Source: a virus. Taken from it: DNA of 31,436 nt. Numbering within the stretch: the first letter of the stretch is position 1; each line of letters starts with the position of its first letter. A model generated the notes under the pieces. It worked only from the letters and a program-made list of their open reading frames with translations, had not been told where the DNA came from and did not search any database. A program made the translations under genes and the position numbers. The stretch is taken from positions 1-31,436 of IMG/VR virus record IMGVR_UViG_3300030107_000472; one strand, given 5' to 3'. Positions 6,595 through 15,000 of the stretch are shown here, piece after piece.

Positions 6595-8096
6595 TAATAC
6601 GGATCCTCTTCTTTTAATTGTTTTTGTTTATATTCATCTTGTTTCTTGTCAAACTCTTTTACAACAAATACAGATAGTTTCTCTTTTCCTAATCTTTTGT
6701 CCTCACATCCACATTTTTCTTTCAACATTTGTCCAGTCCTTTGATAGCCTACATCCCATCTACGTCTAATTAAAAATTGATGGTAGAACCTATCAAATAC
6801 AAAGTGATGACTGCCATCTGAAGTCCACACACCACCTTTTTTTAAATCATTTTTATCTGTAGATACCTGTCTGTTTAGACAAAACTCTTCTAAATGATTT
6901 TGTAACTGATCTTCTGTACGCATACCTTGTGCAGGTTCTGTAACCTCTGCATTGTTTAATAATAAATTTGTTATCAACACCCAATCTTTTTCTTTTAGTG
7001 TTGGTGGTCTAAATCTTAATTGTTTCATACATGCCTCTTGAAATAAACTTTGTTGTCTTAAGTATTTTACATTTTCTAAGTATAATCTTTCTCCGTCTAC
7101 GTTAAGGTAGTAGTAAGGGTCCTCCAAGTCTATTACCTGGAGGTCGGTTAGCCCAGGAAACATTATGTCCTGGCCTATGCCATACTTTCTAGTTCGACAT
7201 AAAGTTTTATCACACATACTACACATAGGTTGATCATTACATTTATATCCCCATTCTTTTTTATCATGTTGGTTTACAATTATCTGCACTTCTGTATCTG
7301 ACAATGGTTTCTCCATTGCAGTTGCATTAAATAATATTACTTTTGATTTCCACTCACTTGGCCATTTTTGTTTTGCATACACACCATAATGAAACAAGGC
7401 ATTGTTCCTACCACCCTCACCAATTTTATTCATGGCTAATACCTCTATACAAGGTGGTCCATCATCATATTCTGACTCAGGTCTTACAACCACTATACTT
7501 TCTACATCTAAAACTTTGTTTTTTTCATAAAGTTCATAAAAATCTTTTAGTGTAGCAACTCCACCCTGTTTATCAAAGGCATATCTTGTTGTATCGTCAC
7601 CAGAAAAGTATGGTAAATTTAAAAAATTTCCTGTATCATCTTTCGATTTTAATTCTGTTTGTTTTGGAAAAACTTCTGATCCACCATAACCCAACACAGC
7701 TTTTATTTCTGTAAGTTTATCTTGCATAGATTTTGCTGACACATAATCTGATGTAAATAAAAATACGTGTGCGCCACCAGATTTAGATCTAAATACTATT
7801 AGTGGTAATTTTAATTTATTTATTTTTTGAATTAATTGTTTGTGGTCAAATCCTGCATAAGAGTCTATATCTATACAACCCCATTTACATTTATTATCAT
7901 CATTTATAGGTATAACACCTAAACTTTCTGTGCCTTGTAAATGTTTTAACCATAACTCGTCTGTGATCGGTTCTCTTTTTACAAAAGACTTACCTTTTAT
8001 TTTGTTACCATCACCGTTTGATTCGCCAACTTTTGTGACACCATGAGCACGATCTAGTCCTTCAAATATGCTTTTAAATACTCTTATATTTTCCAT
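6594..8096 (-). CDS. Archaeo-eukaryotic-type (AEP) DNA primase
   Basis: The N-terminal domain shows AEP primase catalytic signatures: D76-x-D78 (CIDIDS), the S-K-S-G-G-A-H motif ending at H110, a downstream basic/aromatic segment (EVFPKQ, 141-146) and NFLNLPYF (157-164). It resembles the AEP branch found in TOTE-type and phage primases. A helical PriCT-like region follows (GGRNNALFHYGVYAK, ~228-242), then four cysteines (C286, C292, C295, C300) that could hold zinc or an Fe-S cluster. The C-terminal ~150 residues are charged and unassigned. There is no fused helicase. The ATG at 8096 lies 7 nt downstream of a hairpin terminator and has no Shine-Dalgarno site, so expression may be restrained. 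Confidence 0.88.
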   Translation of the reverse strand: MENIRVFKSIFEGLDRAHGVTKVGESNGDGNKIKGKSFVKREPITDELWLKHLQGTESLGVIPINDDNKCKWGCIDIDSYAGFDHKQLIQKINKLKLPLIVFRSKSGGAHVFLFTSDYVSAKSMQDKLTEIKAVLGYGGSEVFPKQTELKSKDDTGNFLNLPYFSGDDTTRYAFDKQGGVATLKDFYELYEKNKVLDVESIVVVRPESEYDDGPPCIEVLAMNKIGEGGRNNALFHYGVYAKQKWPSEWKSKVILFNATAMEKPLSDTEVQIIVNQHDKKEWGYKCNDQPMCSMCDKTLCRTRKYGIGQDIMFPGLTDLQVIDLEDPYYYLNVDGERLYLENVKYLRQQSLFQEACMKQLRFRPPTLKEKDWVLITNLLLNNAEVTEPAQGMRTEDQLQNHLEEFCLNRQVSTDKNDLKKGGVWTSDGSHHFVFDRFYHQFLIRRRWDVGYQRTGQMLKEKCGCEDKRLGKEKLSVFVVKEFDKKQDEYKQKQLKEEDPY

Positions 8097-8102
8097 AATA
8101 AA

Positions 8103-8137
8103 AACTGGGCGTCTCCACTCTCGCTTTGACGCCCAGT
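8103..8137 (-). terminator. Intrinsic terminator/attenuator between SSB and primase genes
   Basis: A perfect 10-bp inverted repeat (8104-8113 with 8128-8137, arm ACTGGGCGTC) closes a 14-nt loop. On the minus strand it is followed by TTTTTATT and then directly by the primase ATG at 8096. The stem is GC-rich in an AT-rich genome, matching a Rho-independent terminator. It lies inside the replication operon, so partial termination would give much more SSB-like mRNA than primase/polymerase mRNA. The hairpin also occupies the place where a primase ribosome binding site would normally be. Confidence 0.8.
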
Positions 8138-8150
8138 ACCTAGGATATGT

Positions 8151-8903
8151 TTAGTATGGTTGTGCTTGTGAATTGGTTTCAGCTTCACCATGCTTCGCCT
8201 GTACCTCACCTTTACCTACACGCTCTGCAAAGCCTTTTGCTATATCATAGACCGCTCTGTCTTCAATAGGTCCGACTTTACTTACGTCCCATCCAAACCA
8301 TGATCCTTTGTCATTAGACATCGGCACGGTTTTTAGACTGTAAATGTGGCTGTATGTTGGCGGAGTGAAGAGTCCATTCTTACCCTGCATTTTGATACCC
8401 ATCATCATTGAGTTCCATTTTCTACTCACTTTTAATTGAGTAGCTTTCATAGAAATCAAAGCTGTTTGGGGACTACTACCCATTAGAATCACAAAGTGAT
8501 CCGCAGTGTTTTCAAGATAGTTACCGTTTGGTAGTCTATCTTTATAGTCTTTCCCCCTAGTGGTTTGACTAATTATATCACTGTCTGCCTCGTGGATAGC
8601 AACAGGTGCACCAGTGCTGGTACCTCTGTCTTGCCATTCAATGTATTTTCTTTTGTAAAAGACTGGCAATACATTGATTTGATCATACAGTTCGTTAGAA
8701 ACTGTATTGATTATTTTGCCGGGTTCTGCGCCCTCGACATATTTACCATCACGCTTATTAACTTCAGGTGATAGTTGTCCCAAAACTTTTAGGAAAGGTA
8801 ACGCAAGATCTTCTTGCGTCATGTTTTGAGAACCTTTGTCTGCATCAGCTTCAAATATATTGACTGCCAATGCTCCTTCTTTTTTACTTGCTACTTGGTT
8901 CAT
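8151..8903 (-). CDS. Putative single-stranded DNA-binding protein
   Basis: The 250-aa product matches, in my recollection, the phage ssDNA-binding-type protein of marine podoviruses: a flexible N-terminus, an LALPFLKVLGQLSPEVNK segment (~33-50), a VLPVFYKRKYIEW strand region and a C-terminal FGWDVSKVGPI strand. It carries no enzyme motif. The C-terminus is polar (AETNSQAQPY), not the strongly acidic tail of T7 gp2.5, so partner-protein recruitment may differ. An AGGAG site 9 nt before ATG 8903 lies inside the end of the upstream gene. Position at the head of the replication operon, before an attenuator-like hairpin, fits a protein needed in high copy. The assignment is by family memory and context. 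Confidence 0.65.
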   Translation of the reverse strand: MNQVASKKEGALAVNIFEADADKGSQNMTQEDLALPFLKVLGQLSPEVNKRDGKYVEGAEPGKIINTVSNELYDQINVLPVFYKRKYIEWQDRGTSTGAPVAIHEADSDIISQTTRGKDYKDRLPNGNYLENTADHFVILMGSSPQTALISMKATQLKVSRKWNSMMMGIKMQGKNGLFTPPTYSHIYSLKTVPMSNDKGSWFGWDVSKVGPIEDRAVYDIAKGFAERVGKGEVQAKHGEAETNSQAQPY

Positions 8904-8905
8904 GT

Positions 8906-9538
8906 TTATTTACTCCTCTTTATAGTAGTTTTATTTTCGGTAAAGACACCGAAAATTTCCGTTGGCATTTCTTTGCCTGATTCTAAACGCTCACGGACTA
9001 GCGCTTTCAGAGTCATGGGTTCTACCTTCATCTTTTGTGTCGGTTGGAACCCACTACTCTTCGCAAGTTCGGCATAATCAGCCGCCTTGTTATCTTCGTT
9101 GCGACCAAAGGATACGGATATCTCGTTTTTGATTATATCCCCTAGTCCATTCTCACGAAGCCAGTTAAATGCCATCTCTTTGTTTGCCTCACTTATGTGA
9201 GCTTTGTAAGAGGTGGACACTTTTAATTTTGTATTATCTTTTAATGTTAGTTCTGAAAAACCCATCTCAGTCATCATGGTTGGTATTACCTCACCTGATA
9301 TATGGTCTCTTTTATTTTTCATCATTTTAAGATCAGCTTCTATATCTGCAATGCGATCATTACATAATTCTAATCTTTCAACCTGATCGGCTAGTGACTG
9401 AATGTTATCAGTCTTCTTCATCAAGTCCTGTTGATCTGCCTCAAAGTTTATTCCTGTTGTAGTTCCTGCTACTCCTGAAAACGATTCATTAGTTCCAGTT
9501 TTATCTGCAGTAAAAACTATTTTTTGTTTAATTGACAT
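8906..9538 (-). CDS. Coiled-coil protein of the replication operon, unknown function (210 aa)
   Basis: The start at ATG 9538 is chosen because a strong AAGGAG site lies 6-7 nt upstream; the frame is open to 9571 but without a better signal. The product has a disordered N-terminus, a coiled coil at ~45-95 (LADQVERLELCNDRIADIEA), then a compact region with strands (LTLKDNTKLKVST) and a helical C-terminus ending in a basic tail. It overlaps the upstream gene by 11 nt and is followed 2 nt later by the SSB-like gene, whose ribosome site it contains. Similar proteins accompany SSB genes in marine phages. A recombination or SSB-partner role is guesswork. Confidence 0.75.
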   Translation of the reverse strand: MSIKQKIVFTADKTGTNESFSGVAGTTTGINFEADQQDLMKKTDNIQSLADQVERLELCNDRIADIEADLKMMKNKRDHISGEVIPTMMTEMGFSELTLKDNTKLKVSTSYKAHISEANKEMAFNWLRENGLGDIIKNEISVSFGRNEDNKAADYAELAKSSGFQPTQKMKVEPMTLKALVRERLESGKEMPTEIFGVFTENKTTIKRSK

Positions 9539-9887
9539 CAATTTCTCCTTTCTCATATAGATTGATTTCAATAGGATAATATTTTCTTTCTTGTTTATCC
9601 CATTTTAGTAAATTAAATTTACCATTGGTTATGTCAGAAACAATCGAACACGCTACACCTATAATAGCTGGATCACCAGTCAATAACAAATAGTCATCCG
9701 GCTTATACTCCCTAAGACCTTGTCTTAATTTGTAAACTAGAGGACCTGGAGAGAAAATGATTTGGCTAAACTCTGGTAAAAGAAATTTAAATTTACCATA
9801 GTGCGAAGCACCCATGATATTAATCTTGGGGTTACCTGCTTTCGTCCCAGCTATCTCCTGTATAACGTAAACTATTCTTTCTGACAT
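9528..9887 (-). CDS. Conserved marine-phage protein of unknown function (119 aa)
   Basis: Starting at ATG 9887 (a TTG at 9896 is possible), the protein begins MSERIVYVIQEIAGTKAG and contains INIMGASHYGKFKFLLPE, FSPGPLVYKLRQGL and DDYLLLTGDPAIIGVACSIV. I recall this pattern (VYVxQEIAGTxxGxPKxNIMGA...YNPDDFLLLTGDPAxIG) from many marine phages, always hypothetical. It is the first gene of the replication operon. The predicted minus promoter places the transcription start at about 9888, so the mRNA may be leaderless or nearly so. The DDYLLLTGDP stretch looks like a ligand-binding loop, but no family could be named. Confidence 0.8.
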   Translation of the reverse strand: MSERIVYVIQEIAGTKAGNPKINIMGASHYGKFKFLLPEFSQIIFSPGPLVYKLRQGLREYKPDDYLLLTGDPAIIGVACSIVSDITNGKFNLLKWDKQERKYYPIEINLYEKGEIDVN

Positions 9888-9889
9888 AC

Positions 9890-9922
9890 TTGACAATATA
9901 GCAATCCTATATTATATGTCAA
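9890..9922. promoter_or_regulatory. Interlocked divergent promoters in a palindromic region
   Basis: On the plus strand, TTGACA (9890-9895), a 17-nt spacer and TATATG (9913-9918) point to the SNF2 helicase gene. On the minus strand, TTGACA (9922 to 9917), a 16-nt spacer and TATATT (9900 to 9895) point to the replication operon. The two -35 boxes form inverted copies (CTTGACA/TGTCAAG), and each -35 abuts or overlaps the opposite -10, so the promoters occupy the same DNA and cannot be used at once. This is the only strand divergence in the window. The box matches are read directly; activity is inferred. Confidence 0.65.
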
Positions 9923-9942
9923 GGTAGAAAGTATAAAAATTT

Positions 9943-11373
9943 ATGAATTATAAATTTAAATTAAAACCATATAAGCATCAGTTAACTGCTTTGGAAAAGT
10001 CTTGGAATAAAGAGACTTACGCATATTTTATGGAGATGGGTACAGGTAAAACAAAAGTATTAATAGATAATATGTCTATGCTTTACGACAAAGGTAAAAT
10101 AGACAGTGCCTTAATTATTGCACCAAAAGGTGTTGTTAAAACCTGGTATGAACAAGAGCTGCCAACACATCTACCTGATCACATAGAAAATGTGACAGTA
10201 TTATGGCAATCAAATATTAATAAAAAACAACAAGAAAAACTAGAAAGTTTGTTTGAAATAGAGACTGCTCTGCATATTTTAATTATGAATGTAGAAGCTT
10301 TGTCCACAGAAAAAGGTGTTAAGTTTGCACAAAAATTTATGAATTCTCATAAAACATTAATGGCCATAGATGAATCTACAACTATTAAAACACCAACAGC
10401 TAAACGAACAAAAAATATTATAGATTTAGGTGAGATGGCTAAGTATAGACGTATTATGACAGGGTCTCCTGTTACCAAAAATCCATTAGATTTATTTACA
10501 CAATGTTATTTTTTAGATCCATACTTATTGGACTTTGCATCATACTATGCTTTTAGAAATAGGTATGCAATTATGAAAACAATGAACGTTAGAGGTAGGT
10601 CTATACAAATAGTTCACAAATTTCAAAATCTTAACGAGCTATCAGACCTTGTTAAAAAATTTTCATACAGAGTATTGAAAGAAGATTGTTTAGATTTACC
10701 ACCAAAAAATTTTATTAAAAGACATATAACTCTTACACCAGATCAATTTAAAGTTTATCAACAAATGAAAAAAGAGGCTATATCAACTTTAAATGGTAAA
10801 GTGTCGTCTACAATGACAGTGCTTACACAACTAATGAGATTACATCAAATAACCTGTGGACATTTTACTGCGGATGATGGCACTACTCAATTATTACCAA
10901 ACAATAGAATTACAGAATTAATGAACATATTAGAAGAGACAGAAGGCAAAGCAATTATATGGGCTAATTATCAAAGAGATATCACTCAAATAATAGAACA
11001 CATTACAAAACAATATGGTCAAGGGTCCGTGGTTGATTATTATGGATTAACACCACAAGATGAAAGACAAGATAATATTCGTAAGTTTCAAAACGGCGAT
11101 GAGTGTAGGTTTTTGGTAGGTACACCACAAACAGGTGGGTATGGTATTACACTTACAAAAGCAAATACAGTTATTTATTATTCTAATGGTTATGATTTAG
11201 AAAAAAGATTACAATCAGAAGATAGAGCACACCGTATTGGTCAAAAGAAAAATGTAACTTACATAGATATTATATGTGAAGACACAGTTGATGAAAAAAT
11301 TGTAAAAGCTTTACGAGATAAAATTAACATAGCATCTGAAGTATTAGGTGAAGAATTAAAAGCTTGGATCTAA
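9943..11373 (+). CDS. SNF2-family DNA translocase/helicase
   Basis: The 476-aa product has a full SF2 core of the SNF2 type: a Q-like N-terminus (LKPYKHQLTAL), Walker A M32-G-T-G-K36-T, motif Ia IAPKGVVKTW, motif II D143-E-S-T (in place of DEAH), motif III M172-T-G-S, and the C-terminal RecA domain with motif V TGGYGITLTKA and motif VI Q424-SEDRAHRIGQ434. It should use ATP to move along double-stranded DNA or remodel DNA-protein complexes; such genes are common in marine phages beside replication genes. It is the only plus-strand gene. Its stop overlaps the endolysin stop by 4 nt (convergent). No clear Shine-Dalgarno site precedes ATG 9943. Confidence 0.93.
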   Translation: MNYKFKLKPYKHQLTALEKSWNKETYAYFMEMGTGKTKVLIDNMSMLYDKGKIDSALIIAPKGVVKTWYEQELPTHLPDHIENVTVLWQSNINKKQQEKLESLFEIETALHILIMNVEALSTEKGVKFAQKFMNSHKTLMAIDESTTIKTPTAKRTKNIIDLGEMAKYRRIMTGSPVTKNPLDLFTQCYFLDPYLLDFASYYAFRNRYAIMKTMNVRGRSIQIVHKFQNLNELSDLVKKFSYRVLKEDCLDLPPKNFIKRHITLTPDQFKVYQQMKKEAISTLNGKVSSTMTVLTQLMRLHQITCGHFTADDGTTQLLPNNRITELMNILEETEGKAIIWANYQRDITQIIEHITKQYGQGSVVDYYGLTPQDERQDNIRKFQNGDECRFLVGTPQTGGYGITLTKANTVIYYSNGYDLEKRLQSEDRAHRIGQKKNVTYIDIICEDTVDEKIVKALRDKINIASEVLGEELKAWI

Positions 11374-11846
11374 ACTAAATTTCTAGCGGTTCCAATCACA
11401 GGTTTATATTTTGTTTTACCTTCTGATTTATATGCATGCATGTATTGTGCACGTCTACCTTCAGGTATCCAACTACAGTGAATCCACCCGCTGTTAGGTT
11501 CACCAGGAGTGTAGAACTCAAGGATAAGTTGATCTGGTTCGAGGTTCTTATAAATCCAATCTGCTAATTCTGCGTTATCAACACCAGGACATTCGAAGTC
11601 TGCGGCCTCAGCTTTGGCGTGCTGTGAATTTGCAGAGCTGCCTATTGCAAGACATAAATCTACACTACGAAATCCGCTGGTAATCTTAACCCTGCCAAAA
11701 TGGTCACGTACCGGCTGGAGAATATTTTCACATAGTGCTTTTAATTTTTCTACTTGTTCAGCGTTAGGGTTATTATTAATGTCTCTACGTATTGCAGTGT
11801 CGCTTTTGGTAAGCTCTGAAAGAGTGAAATTCCGTGTAAGATTCAT
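11370..11846 (-). CDS. Endolysin, peptidase M15-type murein peptidase
   Basis: The 158-aa product begins with the NFTLSELTKSDTA segment typical of phage M15_3 peptidases and carries the zinc site: H76 in SQHAKAEAADFE with D83, and H123 in GWIHCSW. The SGFRS motif (57-61) precedes the first ligand. It should cleave peptide bonds in peptidoglycan (D-Ala type carboxypeptidase/endopeptidase) and release progeny. There is no signal peptide, so it needs the membrane protein encoded just upstream (11848-12024; TAATATG junction). It ends the rightmost minus-strand gene run and overlaps the SNF2 gene tail to tail. Confidence 0.93.
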   Translation of the reverse strand: MNLTRNFTLSELTKSDTAIRRDINNNPNAEQVEKLKALCENILQPVRDHFGRVKITSGFRSVDLCLAIGSSANSQHAKAEAADFECPGVDNAELADWIYKNLEPDQLILEFYTPGEPNSGWIHCSWIPEGRRAQYMHAYKSEGKTKYKPVIGTARNLV

Positions 11847-11847
11847 A

Positions 11848-12024
11848 TTATTTCATGTAATTCATAAGTAAAGCTAGGATCATAGAACCCATGCCAGCTA
11901 CGATCATGTATTCTATTCTTCTAATACGTTCTTTCATTTCTTTTATTTGTTCGAACGTTTGCTTTTGCATTATTCTGCAAAGCTTTTCGTGTGCCTCTAT
12001 TTTTTGTAAAGCAGACCTTTTCAT
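11848..12024 (-). CDS. Small coiled-coil/membrane protein, holin- or XhlA-like (58 aa)
   Basis: ATG 12024 overlaps the stop of the large virion gene (TAATG) and has a GGAG site 6 nt upstream. Residues 1-38 form a charged helix with heptads (MKRSALQKIEAHEKLCR, QIKEMKERIRRIEY), followed by one membrane helix at ~40-56 (MIVAGMGSMILALLMNY). This layout, an N-terminal coiled coil plus a C-terminal membrane anchor in under 90 residues, matches XhlA-type haemolysin/holin-associated proteins. It is immediately followed by the endolysin, making a two-gene lysis cassette. Assignment is from topology and context, not from a catalytic motif. Confidence 0.8.
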   Translation of the reverse strand: MKRSALQKIEAHEKLCRIMQKQTFEQIKEMKERIRRIEYMIVAGMGSMILALLMNYMK

Positions 12025-15000
12025 TATGTTCTCCCCGCAATAACTTTTTCTTCAGGAGATAGTAATGCTTCCTCTGTTCGTGTCAAGTTAGTAATAGGGT
12101 TTTTTTGTTGCGTTACTGGAGGTATATTTGGCATTGGTGAAACAGGCATAGACGCTGTCGGTAGTGTAAATGTTGCACCTCTTTCTACCTCTAAATTAAC
12201 ATTAGGAAAAATATCATCTAAAGTTAATTTACTTAATCTTCTAATTATTCTATTTATTTCTCTAAGAGTAGTTCTATCAACTGGATTGTCATAATTGTTC
12301 TCTTCTGCGTTTCTTAAAAACGCCTCTATCTGACCTCTAGCTAAACCAAATGGTTTAAATTTATTTTTTTTAATCAAACCATAGTCTGCATCTAAACCTC
12401 TTCTATCAAATATAGTTGCAATTTCTTTATCAGAAAAACCTAAATCCTCCATAGCTTGAATATCTTTTTTCATGTCTTTCATAGCTTCAAAGAAAGTTGA
12501 ATTTCCTTTTATAATACCATCTATAATTTCTTGTGGTTTTCTATTTCCCTCTGGTCTTGGTATGAAAGCCCTACTTTTTCTTAATCTTCCATTATAGTCT
12601 GTTATTTTATAGTTCATAGATTTTGGTATATCCATTTTTATATTTCTAAAACCAAAAAATCCTGCTGCCTCACCTGCAAAACTTAAATCTCTTCCTGTAT
12701 CAGGATCTTCACCATATATAGCTGCTTGTCCTAATCTTTTTAATTGTTGAAAAGATAATGGTGCAAGTGCGTCAGCTAAATGTTTTAATCCACCAAACAT
12801 TTTGTTTCCTTCAAAATCTTCAGGGTTCCAAAGTTGTTTTCCTTCTTTAGTTCTACCGGCTCTTATAAATAAGTCAGATATAGCTTGTGTCCATATGGAC
12901 TCACTAATAAAAGGTTCCACAATTCTTCCAACACCTTTTCCAACACCATCCACTAAACCCTTCATTAATGGTTCTTCATCGAGACCTTCAACATTTGCAA
13001 TTACAGATTGCACAGGATTAATTACAGTATCGTAGGCAAAACCATGACTAAAATCTGTGTAGTATAAATTACCTTCTTTGTCTTTATTAGGCACAATTGT
13101 AGATTCTCTTGACCACTCTGGTAAAAATCTTCTCATACCGGATAGTTCATCTCTTGTAATACCATATAAACCTCTAAAACCCTCTACAACTGTTGGTGGT
13201 ATAATACTTACTGCTGTTCCAAAACCTATTAATCTTCTTGCACCAATACTTCTCAACGCTGGATCCTTTAATTCTCTAATACCTTGTTGAGTTATATTCA
13301 TGGATGTTCTAATTATTTCTGCAGGAAACGATACAAAGTTACCAAGAGGAGATCTACGCAAACCTTTTACAAAATCTGATACATACGCATAGTTTGGAAC
13401 TGTGTTTCTAACAATACTAGCTGCTCTTTTTGCAAGTTCTAAATCAGGAATAGCTCCTTTATACGCATTTTTTAAATTATCAAACTCTGCAAGATAATTA
13501 TATATCTTATAAAAATCATCCTCTGCAACGTATAAGTCTTGTGCTCCTCTAAAAACTTTATTCATTCTTCTACCTAATTTTCCAAAAACTCTATTAATAA
13601 CATCGCCTCCTTTTGATATATCTTTTAATAGTCCTTGCACGTCTTGAAAGGTAGAGCTAGAATTTACAACACCTTCATCTAATAAAAATTGATAAAAAGC
13701 CTGATCCTCTGGTAAATTTCTATACAATAATTGTGGTTGTATTGTATTAAAAGATTTTTTAAAATTTTGTAAAACAAAGGCAGGATTTTTAAATAAATTA
13801 CCAGTGCCTAAACTAAACGCAACGGCACTTGTAAAGTTACGCATGTGTGTAAATGGCCCTAAAACTGTTTTTGCAACTTGAGCAACTCCTTTTGGCATTG
13901 CTATGAGATATCTGTATATACCCTCTTTCATTAAATTATCAAAAGGCATAGACTCTGCAAACTTAATCGCTTCCTCAAACTCTGATGATGTAAATTTACC
14001 ATTCATTGGATTTGTATATATTTCTTCTCCTAGTGGTGATTTAATTTGCATGCCTCTTCTTCCCATTGTATACCCAGGTCTATTTGGTAAATTTAATTGT
14101 GCTTTAGTTGGACTATCAAAAACAATCTTACCGCTTTGAACTATTGTATTATAAAATTTATCTCTAGCTGTAACAGTTGCCATAGCTTGCATATTGTTAA
14201 CTATGGTTCGTCTTGCATCTTTTATTTCACCAAATAATTCTCTAAATGCTTTTAAATCTTGTTGTCCTGTAATTAAATCTCTTTTATCAAATTTATTTGT
14301 AGATATGGCTTTTGCTATATTTACTTCTTGAACAACACCATCATACAAAGCACTTTTACTTTCAAATTTAAACACCGGTGCTTTTGTTACTGGGTCCATT
14401 TTTACATTTTGAAGAACCCTATCAACATCTAATAAAGCATCTGTTTTTCCATAATTTTTAACTTTATTTGCTTTAGCATAATTTTGAAATATCTGTGCAA
14501 CAGCTTGTCTTTTTTCATCTGTTGGAACATAGTTTGTTGATTTAAATAATTTATTATTTTCAAATATTTTATAGTCATTAGATAATGTAGATTTTAATCT
14601 TTGACTAAAAAAATCTGTTAATTCATTTTTATTTTGTGTAGTAAGATTACCACCTTGTAGTAAATCTGTTTGCATTCTATTAAAAGCTTTTTTAGAATTT
14701 ATTAAACTACTGACTAGTTCATCTTGTTGTTTTTTACCAACTTTAATATTATTAAGAGATTTTCTAAAATCCTGTATTTTATTTTTTTTAAAACCTGTAA
14801 ATCTAAACTCGTTATTTATAATTTTATCATCTGCTGTTTTTAATAAGTCATCCATCTGTGTTAGTATAGCGTCTTTATTTTTTATTCTCTCTGCTGCGGG
14901 CATAGATTTATCAAATATAGTTTTAAAAGATTCATCTATGTCTTTCACTAAATCTTTTGCAACTATTGCTGCAGCTCCTTCTTGTCCTTCAACTCTCATT

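Noticed and set aside
6635-6665. TTGACA-like box in the primase gene end
   Set aside because: No acceptable -10 box at 15-19 nt; it lies in codons for EFDKKQDEYK.
12080-12105. TTGACA in the end of the large virion gene
   Set aside because: The hexamer at the -10 distance is ACTATC, a poor match, and a lysis promoter cannot be claimed from it.
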